A DNA stretch of 64,000 nt from Stenotrophomonas panacihumi (GTDB lineage Bacteria > Pseudomonadota > Gammaproteobacteria > Xanthomonadales > Xanthomonadaceae), in assembly GCF_001431645.1 (NCBI RefSeq), contig NZ_LLXU01000058.1:124001-188000 (forward strand). The letters are read 5' to 3'. This document shows positions 26,082-35,158 of this stretch, in pieces. Below the pieces are notes generated by a model that saw nothing but the letters and a program-made list of their open reading frames with translations, was not told the origin of the DNA and searched no databases. Position 1 is the stretch's first letter; every line of letters starts with the position of its first letter. Both the position numbers and the translations under genes were made by a program.

Positions 26082-26105
26082 AATGATACCCCCAATGATA
26101 CCCCC
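26082..26105. repeat. Perfect tandem 12-bp repeat upstream of the integrase
   Basis: AATGATACCCCC occurs twice head to tail at 26082-26093 and 26094-26105, directly before the possible TTG start of the integrase. On the integrase strand it reads GGGGGTATCATT twice. It could be an arm-type integrase binding site or an autoregulatory site. Confidence 0.65.
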
Positions 26106-26155
26106 AGCGATCTGGGATGCTTCGAGTCATCTCGGAGTCGCCTGAGACAATAATC

Positions 26156-26172
26156 ATCAATAAAATATTGAT
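26156..26172. promoter_or_regulatory. AT-rich perfect inverted repeat in the integrase upstream region
   Basis: ATCAATA, spacer AAA, TATTGAT: a perfect 7-bp inverted repeat in the AT-rich part of the 316-bp region between the integrase and the VOC-fold gene. It may be an operator, an excisionase/IHF-type site or part of the attachment site. Nothing else could be recognised in the region. Confidence 0.4.
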
Positions 26173-26370
26173 TTGACTAGCATTTCCCGTAAATCCTGGG
26201 TCGATCTGAGATCTTCTGGATTCTCTAATGAACGTTCCAGGAGGCGATGCGCATATGGGCGGCTCTTGCGGCGGACGCCCTATTCTCCCGGCTCGGCCTC
26301 CCGCAGGCAAAGGCGCGGGCGACGCGCGGCCCCCGCGCTATGCTGCGCGCTCTTCCCGCGGAGCCTGGCC

Positions 26371-26733
26371 ATGCACGTCACGGGTATTGGTGGATTGTTC
26401 TTCCGTTCGCGGGATCCGGGGGCGCTGGCCGCCTGGTACGCGCAGCACCTGGGCGTCGGCCCGGTGGGCGATAGCTGGAGTTGGGCGCAGCAGGCGGGCC
26501 CCACCGTATTCATGCCCTTCAAGCAGCAGACCGATTACTTCCCCGCCGATCGCAGCTGGATGCTCAACCTGCGCGTGCAGGACCTCGACGGCCTGCTGGC
26601 GAAGCTGCGCGCGGCCGACATCGCGGTGGAGACGCGCGACGAGTGGGACAGCCCGGAGACCGGCCGCTTCGCCCGCATCCACGATCCGGAAGGCCTGCCG
26701 ATCGAACTGTGGGAGCCGCCGGCGGAGGACTGA
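26371..26733 (+). CDS. VOC-superfamily (glyoxalase/bleomycin-resistance fold) protein
   Basis: A 120-residue protein covering one vicinal-oxygen-chelate domain. The start MHVTGIGGLFFRSRDP places a possible metal-ligand histidine near the N-terminus, AWYAQHLG is the usual first helix, and IELWEPP near the C-terminus supplies the conserved glutamate. Proteins of this type act as lyases, dioxygenases or binding proteins, and the substrate cannot be read from sequence. It is the first backbone gene to the right of the island, with G/C-ending codons typical of the chromosome. It converges with the aldehyde dehydrogenase gene. Confidence 0.8.
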   Translation: MHVTGIGGLFFRSRDPGALAAWYAQHLGVGPVGDSWSWAQQAGPTVFMPFKQQTDYFPADRSWMLNLRVQDLDGLLAKLRAADIAVETRDEWDSPETGRFARIHDPEGLPIELWEPPAED

Positions 26734-26742
26734 TCCGCCGGG

Positions 26743-28158
26743 TCAGCGCAGCAGCCAGCGCAGCAGGCGGTCGATGCGCGCGTAGGGCGGCTTGAGCAGG
26801 TCGGTGGCGCTGCGGCGTCGCTGCCACAGGATCGGCAGCTGCTTGCTCATCGCATCGAAACCCGCGCGACCGTGGTACGCGCCCATGCCGCTGGCCCCCA
26901 CGCCGCCGAACGGCAGCCCATTGGCGGCGAAGTGCAGCAGCGTGTCGTTGACGGTGACGCCGCCGGCCACGGTGCCGGCGAGGATGCGTTCGACATCCTC
27001 GCGATGCAGGGAGAAGGGATACAGCGCCAGTGGCCGTTCGCGCGCCGCGACCCCGGCAATCGCCTGGTCGAGCGTGCGATAGCCGAGCACCGGCAGCACC
27101 GGGCCGAAGATCTCCTCGCGCATCAGCGCCAGGTCTTCGGGCGGGTCGATCACCAGCGTCGGCGCGATCAGCCGCTCGGCCTGCGCGCGTTCGGGCGGCA
27201 CCGGCGCCAGTTCGATCACCTGCGCGCCGCGCGCCCGCGCCTCGTCCAGCCAGCCACGCAACCGCGCGTACTGGCCCGCGTTGACGATGCGGGTGTAGTC
27301 GTCGAGCGGGCCGGCGAAGTCGCCATAGCGCTGCACGACTTCCGCGCGCAGCGCCTCGACCAGCGCCGGCAATTCGGTTTGCGGAGCCAGGACATAGTCC
27401 GGCGCAATGCAGGTCTGCCCCGCGTTGAACCACTTGCCGGTCGCCAGCCGCGCGGCGGCCTGCGCCAGCGGGTAGTCCGGGCAGACGATGGCCGGCGACT
27501 TGCCCCCCAGCTCCAGCGTCAGCGGCGTCAGGTGCGCCGCCGCCGCCGCCATCACCTTGCGGCCCACCGCGGTGGAGCCGGTGAACACGAGATGGTCCAG
27601 CGGCAACGCAGCGAAGGCGGCGGCCACCTCGGCACCGCCCTCCACCACCGCCACGCGGTCGGCCGGAAACGCCTCGCCGATGAGCCGGCGCAGGAACGCG
27701 GACGTTCGCGGCGCATGTTCGGAGGGCTTGAGCAGGACATGGTTGCCCGCGGCGATCGCGGTCGCCAGCGGCACCAGTGCGAGGTTGACCGGGTAGTTCC
27801 AGGGCGCGATCACGCCGACCACCCCCAGCGGCACCGCGCGTACTTCCGCGCGCGCCGGCCACAACCGCCAGCCAGCCCCCACACGGCGCGGCCGGCTCCA
27901 GCGCCGCAGGTGGCGCAGCAGGTGGTCGATCTCGCCGAGCACGGCCATGCCGTCGGCGAGCAGGGATTCGTGATGCGAACGGTGGCCGAAGTCGGCGGCG
28001 ATGGCCTCGGTCATCTCCTCCAGCCGCTGCTTGAACAACATACGCAGGCGCTGCAGGTCCGCGCGTCGTTGTTCCAGCGGAGGGCGGCGGCGCTGCCAGG
28101 CGGCGCGCAGGCCGGCGAGGGTTGCTTCCAGCGTGACGGCGGGGTTCGGGGCATCCAT
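26743..28158 (-). CDS. Coniferyl-aldehyde-type NAD(P)-dependent aldehyde dehydrogenase
   Basis: A 471-residue class 3/coniferyl aldehyde dehydrogenase, the usual length for CalB-like enzymes. Visible motifs are the cofactor-binding PLGVVGVIAPWNYP and FTGSTAVGR, the general-base glutamate in LELGGKSP, and the nucleophilic cysteine in AGQTCIAPDY. It oxidises aliphatic or aromatic aldehydes to acids in the cytoplasm. It stands alone on the minus strand, with a terminator-like hairpin of the MFS operon just upstream. Whether lignin-derived aldehydes are its real substrates is not known from sequence. Confidence 0.85.
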   Translation of the reverse strand: MDAPNPAVTLEATLAGLRAAWQRRRPPLEQRRADLQRLRMLFKQRLEEMTEAIAADFGHRSHHESLLADGMAVLGEIDHLLRHLRRWSRPRRVGAGWRLWPARAEVRAVPLGVVGVIAPWNYPVNLALVPLATAIAAGNHVLLKPSEHAPRTSAFLRRLIGEAFPADRVAVVEGGAEVAAAFAALPLDHLVFTGSTAVGRKVMAAAAAHLTPLTLELGGKSPAIVCPDYPLAQAAARLATGKWFNAGQTCIAPDYVLAPQTELPALVEALRAEVVQRYGDFAGPLDDYTRIVNAGQYARLRGWLDEARARGAQVIELAPVPPERAQAERLIAPTLVIDPPEDLALMREEIFGPVLPVLGYRTLDQAIAGVAARERPLALYPFSLHREDVERILAGTVAGGVTVNDTLLHFAANGLPFGGVGASGMGAYHGRAGFDAMSKQLPILWQRRRSATDLLKPPYARIDRLLRWLLR

Positions 28159-28183
28159 GCGCCGGACTATACGGGCGGCAGGT

Positions 28184-28211
28184 AAAAAAAAGGCGCCGGC
28201 AAGCCGGCGCC
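28184..28211 (-). terminator. Rho-independent terminator of the porin-transporter operon
   Basis: On the minus strand GGCGCCGGC-TT-GCCGGCGCC, a perfect 9-bp stem, is followed by eight T. It lies 40 bp after the MFS stop. A second perfect stem (28217-28236) sits between it and the gene. Confidence 0.9.
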
Positions 28212-28251
28212 CGGGAAGGGCCGGCGCGAACGCCGGCCTCGGGGGGGTCGT

Positions 28252-29913
28252 TTACTGGCTCAGGTCCACGTCCTTGGTATCGCGCAGGAACAGCGTGCCG
28301 ATGATCAACGTCATCACCGCCACCGCGATCGGGTACCACAAGCCCATGTACATGTTGCCGCTGCCCGCGACCAGGCCGAACGAAATCGCCGGCAGGAAGC
28401 CACCGAACCAGCCGTTGCCGATGTGGTACGGCAGCGACATGGAGGTGTAGCGGATGCGGGTCGGGAACAGCTCGACCAGGTAGGCGGCGATCGGGCCGTA
28501 GACCATGGTCACGTAGATCACCAGGAGCCACAGCAGCAGCAGCGTCATCGGGATGTTGATGCGCGCCGGGTCGGCCTTCTCGGGATAGCCGGCGGTGCCC
28601 AGCGCACCCTTCAAGCTCTTCACGAACGCATCGCCCTTGGACTTGGCTTCATCCTTCGACAGGCCGGTGGCCTCGTAGGACGGCACTTCGGTGCCGCCCA
28701 CGTTGACCTGGGCCAGCGAACCCGGCGATGCCGGCTGCACGTCGTACGGCACGCCCGCCTTGGTGAGCGCGGCGGTGGCCACGTCGCAGGAGCTGGTGAA
28801 CTTGCGCACGCCGGCCGGATCGAACTGGAAGCTGCAGGTGTTCGGATCGGCGACCACCAGGGCCGGCGACTTGGCACGCGCCTCCTCGATGCCCGGGTTG
28901 GCGTAGTGGGTGATGCCCTTGAAGATCGGGAAGTAGGTCACCGCGGCCAGCAGGCAGCCGGCGAGGATGATCTTCTTGCGGCCGATCTTGTCCGACAGCC
29001 AGCCGAACACCACGAAGAACGGCGTGGCCAGCGCCAGCGCACCGGCGATGAGCAGGTTGGCGGTGGTGCCGTCGACCTTCAGTGCCTGGGTCAGGAAGAA
29101 CAGCGAGTAGAACTGGCCGCCGTACCACACCACCGCCTGGCCGGCGGTGGCGCCGAGCAGCACCAGCAGCATCAGCTTGAGGTTGCCGCCCTTCAGGCTG
29201 TCGCGGAACGGGGTCTTGGAGCCCTTGCCTTCCGACTTCATCTGCTGGAACAGCGGCGACTCGCTCAGCTGCATGCGGATCCACACCGACACGCCCAGCA
29301 GCACGATCGACACCAGGAACGGAATACGCCAGCCCCAGGCCTCGAACGCCTCGGTGCCCAGCCCCAGGCGGGTGCCCAGGATCACGAGCAGCGACAGGAA
29401 CAGGCCCAGCGTGGCGGTGGTCTGGATGAAGCTGGTGTACAGGCCGCGCTTGCCGTCCGGCGCATGCTCGGCCACGTACGTCGCCGCGCCACCGTACTCG
29501 CCGCCCAGGGCCAGGCCCTGCAGCAATCGCAGCACGATGAGGATGATCGGCGCGGCGATGCCGATGCTTGCGTAGTTGGGCAGGATGCCGACCACGAACG
29601 TGGACATGCCCATCAGCAGGATGGTGACCAGGAACGTGTACTTGCGGCCGATGCGGTCGCCCAGGCTGCCGAAGAAGGCCGCGCCGAACGGACGCACCGC
29701 GAAGCCCGCGGCGAAGGCCAGCAGCGCGAAGATGAAACCGGTGGTTTCATTGACGCCGCTGAAGAACTGCTTGGCGATGATCGCCGCGAGCGAGCCGTAC
29801 AGGTAGAAGTCGTACCACTCGAACACGGTGCCGAGGCTGGAGGCGAAGATGACTTTCTTGTGCCCGCCGGAAAGCACGGACTTGTGACTGGCATTGACGC
29901 TGGTGCTGGACAT
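28252..29913 (-). CDS. MFS transporter, metabolite:H+ symporter (MHS) family, with periplasmic insert
   Basis: A 553-residue, 12-helix MFS protein. FEWYDFYLYG in helix 1 and GSLGDRIGRKY in the 2-3 loop are hallmarks of the MHS family (ShiA, ProP, KgtP, carboxylate symporters). Ordinary members have about 430-450 residues; here about 110 extra residues, roughly 335-450, fall between membrane helices, contain two cysteines and are rich in Ala, Asp and Ser, so they are probably periplasmic. The gene starts 11 bp after the porin gene, and the pair faces acs. A short-chain carboxylate substrate is therefore likely but unproven. Confidence 0.85.
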   Translation of the reverse strand: MSSTSVNASHKSVLSGGHKKVIFASSLGTVFEWYDFYLYGSLAAIIAKQFFSGVNETTGFIFALLAFAAGFAVRPFGAAFFGSLGDRIGRKYTFLVTILLMGMSTFVVGILPNYASIGIAAPIILIVLRLLQGLALGGEYGGAATYVAEHAPDGKRGLYTSFIQTTATLGLFLSLLVILGTRLGLGTEAFEAWGWRIPFLVSIVLLGVSVWIRMQLSESPLFQQMKSEGKGSKTPFRDSLKGGNLKLMLLVLLGATAGQAVVWYGGQFYSLFFLTQALKVDGTTANLLIAGALALATPFFVVFGWLSDKIGRKKIILAGCLLAAVTYFPIFKGITHYANPGIEEARAKSPALVVADPNTCSFQFDPAGVRKFTSSCDVATAALTKAGVPYDVQPASPGSLAQVNVGGTEVPSYEATGLSKDEAKSKGDAFVKSLKGALGTAGYPEKADPARINIPMTLLLLWLLVIYVTMVYGPIAAYLVELFPTRIRYTSMSLPYHIGNGWFGGFLPAISFGLVAGSGNMYMGLWYPIAVAVMTLIIGTLFLRDTKDVDLSQ

Positions 29914-29924
29914 GTCCGGCTTCC

Positions 29925-31337
29925 TCAGAAGGTGTATTTGACGTGGGTCTGCAGGCGATTGAGGTCGCCACGGTCGCCACTCTCGAGTTCACGCTGGCCC
30001 CAGATGTACTCGGCGCCCAGGTCGAGCTTGGGCAGGGGCGAATAGATCAGGTTGATGTGCGCGGACTGCGAGGACTTGGTGATGCCGAGCCCGGTGAGGT
30101 CGGTCGGGTTGTCGTACTGCGCGCGGGAATAGAACACGTTGCCACGCAGCTTCGAGGAGAACGCATGGCGCCAGCCCAGGAAGCCAGCGACGACGCCGAT
30201 GTTGTCCAGGTCGCCGGTGGCATCGAGCGCGGCGTCGTTGTTCAACGCCAGGCCGACGTAGCGGCCGATGCCCTCGCCGCCGGTGACCATGTAGCGCAGG
30301 TCGTCGTTCTTGCCGAGGTTCCACTTGCCCGACAGGCTCAGGCCCCAGCCGAACTTCTCCGAATCCACGTTGGCCGGGCCGTTCTGGTACTTGAGCTGGC
30401 GCACCAGGCCGGCGACGGAGAAGTGGCCCCAGTCGCCCTTCGGGTTGTAGCGGGCGGTGAAGTCCGGCATCGCGCCGTCGTCGCTCTGGATCTGGCCCAT
30501 GTTGCCGCGGTACGGGGTGATCGCCGTTTCCGGGTTTTCCATCGAGAACGACCACGGGCCCTTGGTGTAGCGCAGCTGGGCCTGGCGCACGAACACGGTG
30601 CCTTCCGTGGGGCCGAGGAAGTCGACGGTATCGGGCAGCGCGGCGGTATCCTGGAAGTTGGTCCAGGCCTGGCCGGCCAGCCAGTTGTTCCACTGCACGT
30701 AGGCCTGGCGCAGGGTCAGGCTGTAGGTGTTGGTGGCCAGCTCGTTGCCGGTGAAGGCGGTGCTGCCGCCACCGAACAGGTCGAACTCCAGGTAGCTCTT
30801 CAGCTTGTCCCCGCCTTCGAGATCCGTATCGGTCGCGAACCAGAAGCGCGAGAACTGCGCGCCCATGTCGGTGTCCGCGCCGCCTTCGCGCGTGGCGCCG
30901 CCGCCGACCGGGATGGTCTTGGGCACGTAGAACATGCGGCCCACCGTGCCGTCGGCGATGTCGCCGTCGTTGGTGCTGGTGACCGAGGCGTCGAGCTTGA
31001 TGAAGCCGCCATAGGTGAAGCGGGTATTGGGACCGGCACCGGCGGAGATGGCGGTCTTCTGGATCGGCGCGGGTGCGCCGGGCTTGGGCGGCGGCGGTAC
31101 CACCGCGGCCTGTGCCGTCTTTACTTCGGTGATCTGCGTCTGCTGCTGGGTGATCTGGCCCTGCTGCTGTTGTTGCGACTGCAACAACAACTGGACCTGC
31201 TGTTCCAGCTGCGCGACGCGTGCTTCGAGCGCTTTTTCCCGAGCCGTCTGTGCAAAGGCCGCGCCAGGCGCGACGAGTGCTACGAACAGCGCGGCTGCCA
31301 GCGGTCGGCGAACCAGCGATGCTTTACGGATGTTCAT
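29925..31337 (-). CDS. DcaP-like trimeric outer-membrane porin
   Basis: A 470-residue protein. The signal peptide ends AFAQTA near residue 26. A short coiled coil follows (LEARVAQLEQQVQLLLQSQQ and more Gln), then a proline-rich linker and a beta-barrel with many alternating aromatic strands ending in KYTF. Coiled coil plus barrel is the DcaP architecture of Acinetobacter, which takes up negatively charged small molecules. ATG 31337 is preceded by GGGAGGGAG; the longer upstream frame has no such site. It heads the operon with the MHS transporter, giving an outer- plus inner-membrane uptake pair for an organic acid. Confidence 0.8.
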   Translation of the reverse strand: MNIRKASLVRRPLAAALFVALVAPGAAFAQTAREKALEARVAQLEQQVQLLLQSQQQQQGQITQQQTQITEVKTAQAAVVPPPPKPGAPAPIQKTAISAGAGPNTRFTYGGFIKLDASVTSTNDGDIADGTVGRMFYVPKTIPVGGGATREGGADTDMGAQFSRFWFATDTDLEGGDKLKSYLEFDLFGGGSTAFTGNELATNTYSLTLRQAYVQWNNWLAGQAWTNFQDTAALPDTVDFLGPTEGTVFVRQAQLRYTKGPWSFSMENPETAITPYRGNMGQIQSDDGAMPDFTARYNPKGDWGHFSVAGLVRQLKYQNGPANVDSEKFGWGLSLSGKWNLGKNDDLRYMVTGGEGIGRYVGLALNNDAALDATGDLDNIGVVAGFLGWRHAFSSKLRGNVFYSRAQYDNPTDLTGLGITKSSQSAHINLIYSPLPKLDLGAEYIWGQRELESGDRGDLNRLQTHVKYTF

Positions 31338-31463
31338 TACTCCCTCCCGAATAATGGTTCGCCATGCCCGCGGGGGGCACGGCTTGGCCGGAGCGTGCGG
31401 CAGGCTCCGGCCACCGCCTATTCGCCTTTGGTCGTAACCACCGCCGATGCCGCAGTGCAGTAC

Positions 31464-31473
31464 GACCATGGTC
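31464..31473. promoter_or_regulatory. Palindrome in the acs/porin divergent promoter region
   Basis: GACCATGGTC is a perfect 10-bp palindrome lying almost midway between the acs start (31599) and the porin start (31337). It is a candidate site for the LuxR-type regulator encoded just downstream of acs. The rest of the 261-bp region shows no other clear structure. Confidence 0.35.
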
Positions 31474-31598
31474 TAAGCCCGCGCCAGGCGGGGGCATGGC
31501 CCCGCGCCGGGGGGATGCGGCACACTGGCCGTCTACGGTGCCGCCGGTCAGGCGCGCATCGACCCATCCGATAAAAGCTGAGTGCAAGTGAGGGTGCC

Positions 31599-33542
<1,944 letters not shown>

Positions 33543-33623
33543 TGATCGTGTGACATCGCGGGCGGTGGCCGGCGTGACCGGCCCCGTCCGCGCCGCGCCT
33601 CCCCCCGTACGTGTTCCCCTGCC

Positions 33624-34289
33624 ATGCCCACCCTGCTGATTGCCGACGACCATCCGTTGTTCCGTGAAGCCCTGCGCGCGGCCGTCCAGCGCGTGATGCC
33701 GGGCGTGCAGCTGTTCGAGGCCGAGAACGTCGATGCGCTCTACGCGCTGGCCGACGCCCACGCCGATGCCGACCTGCTGCTGATGGACCTCAACATGCCC
33801 GGGGCGCAGGGTTTCAGCGCGCTGGTGCACTTGCGCGCCTTGCATCCACAGCTCCCCGTGGTGGTCGTGTCCGCGCGCGAGGAGGCGACGATCATGCGCC
33901 GGGCCATCGACCATGGCGCGTTCGGCTTCATTCCCAAGTCGGCCGATTCGGACACCATCGGCCAGGCGCTTTCCACCGTGCTCGATGGCGAGCGCTGGAT
34001 TCCCGCCGAAGCACAGCACCTGCCGCCGACCGACCGCGAAGAGCGCGAGGTCGGCCAGCGCCTGCGCGAACTCACGCCGCAACAGTTCCGGGTACTGCAG
34101 ATGCTGGGCGCGGGGCTGTTGAACAAGCAGATCGCCTACGACCTCGGTGTCTCCGAGGCGACGATCAAGGCACACGTCACCGCGATCCTGCGTAAGCTCG
34201 GCGTCACCAACCGCACGCAGGCGGTGCTGATGGCGGGCAAGCTGGCCATCGATGCGGATGGCATCGTGTTGCCGCCGGAAGAAGATTGA
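33624..34289 (+). CDS. crbR: LuxR-family response regulator, CrbR/ErdR-like
   Basis: A 221-residue two-domain regulator. The receiver has DD at 8-9, phospho-acceptor D55 (LLLMDLNMPG) and the conserved lysine in FIPKSAD. The C-terminal LuxR/NarL helix-turn-helix runs LTPQQFRVLQML to IAYDLGVSEATIKAHV. It lies 81 bp after acs and is likely to control it. The probable partner kinase, with a fused sodium:solute symporter domain, is encoded on the opposite strand 0.9 kb away, beyond mntP. The assignment rests on context and architecture. Confidence 0.8.
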   Translation: MPTLLIADDHPLFREALRAAVQRVMPGVQLFEAENVDALYALADAHADADLLLMDLNMPGAQGFSALVHLRALHPQLPVVVVSAREEATIMRRAIDHGAFGFIPKSADSDTIGQALSTVLDGERWIPAEAQHLPPTDREEREVGQRLRELTPQQFRVLQMLGAGLLNKQIAYDLGVSEATIKAHVTAILRKLGVTNRTQAVLMAGKLAIDADGIVLPPEED

Positions 34290-34395
34290 GCGCTGCGGCA
34301 TTTCGCCGCCATATAGCCACAGCTAAGAAGATCACCCCGACCTTCGCGTTTCGCGCAAGCGGTTCCAATCGCGAATTCGCGCTGTAAACTGCGCG

Positions 34396-34555
34396 TCCCC
34401 TTGGGGAGTAGCCTGCTTCCACCCGGAAGCGCCCGCGTCAACATAATCGGCCATTGCGCCGTGGCGCCGGCAGCCATTGATGGTTGGCGAGACCAGCGGT
34501 TTGCGCGCGCAACGACGGTTGGGCGTGTGCGCAAGCCGTTGTCGCCACGCCCGAC
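34396..34555 (+). promoter_or_regulatory. yybP-ykoY manganese riboswitch upstream of mntP
   Basis: The conserved parts of the yybP-ykoY class appear in order: GGGGAGTAG at 34403-34411, GTCAACATA around 34437-34445, and GGCGAGACCA at 34486-34495. The distal pairing GGGCGTG (34521-34527) with CACGCCC (34546-34552) lies just before the mntP ATG at 34568 and could act as a switch on translation or transcription. In this class Mn2+ binding raises expression of efflux genes, and mntP is its best-known target. Confidence 0.9.
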
Positions 34556-34567
34556 CTGCTGTCTTCC

Positions 34568-35152
34568 ATGTCCTTTATCTCGATCCTCCTCATCGGCCTG
34601 GCGATGTCCACCGATGCCTTCGCCGCCGCCATCGGCAAGGGCGCGGCGATGCGCAAGCCGCGCTTCGTCGATGCATTGCGTGCCGGCCTCATCTTCGGCG
34701 CGGTCGAAGCCATCACCCCGCTGATCGGCTGGCTGCTGGGCCGCGCCGCGTCTTCCTATGTCGAATCATTCGACCACTGGATCGCCTTCGGCCTGCTCGG
34801 CATCCTCGGCGTGCACATGATCATCGCCGGCTTGCGCCCGGAACCCGAAGAGCCCGCGGAGGCCGCCGCGCATAGCGAGCGTCACGGCCGCTTCTGGTCG
34901 CTGGCCACCACCGGCCTGGCCACCAGCATCGACGCGATGGCGATCGGCGTCGGCTTGGCATTCCTCGATGTGCACATCGGCGTGGTGGCCGCAGTCATCG
35001 GCCTGTGCACGCTGGTGATGGTGACGCTGGGCATCATGCTCGGCCGCGCGCTGGGCGCGCTGGCGGGCAAGCGTGCGGAGATCATTGGCGGCGTGATCCT
35101 GGTGATCGTCGGCGCGACGATCCTCTACGAACACCTCAGCGGCGCGGCCTGA
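34568..35152 (+). CDS. mntP: Manganese efflux pump MntP
   Basis: A 194-residue, six-helix membrane protein of the MntP family. Both internal repeats carry the conserved acidic motif: [15 protein letters not shown] near the N-terminus and [16 protein letters not shown] in the second half. It exports Mn2+ from the cytoplasm. ATG 34568 was chosen because the family begins at this helix, and a longer frame from 34484 would run through the riboswitch. The gene is isolated between a regulator and a convergent sensor kinase, and its expression is set by the riboswitch. Confidence 0.93.
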   Translation: MSFISILLIGLAMSTDAFAAAIGKGAAMRKPRFVDALRAGLIFGAVEAITPLIGWLLGRAASSYVESFDHWIAFGLLGILGVHMIIAGLRPEPEEPAEAAAHSERHGRFWSLATTGLATSIDAMAIGVGLAFLDVHIGVVAAVIGLCTLVMVTLGIMLGRALGALAGKRAEIIGGVILVIVGATILYEHLSGAA

Positions 35153-35158
35153 TCGCGC

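Noticed and set aside
26082..26370. A tRNA or tmRNA gene as the integrase target
   Set aside because: No cloverleaf, T-loop GGTTCRA pattern or CCA end was found on either strand in this gap.
31338..31598. A sigma-54 promoter for acs (GGCAC and TTGG in the gap)
   Set aside because: The GG and GC elements do not have the required 10-bp spacing.
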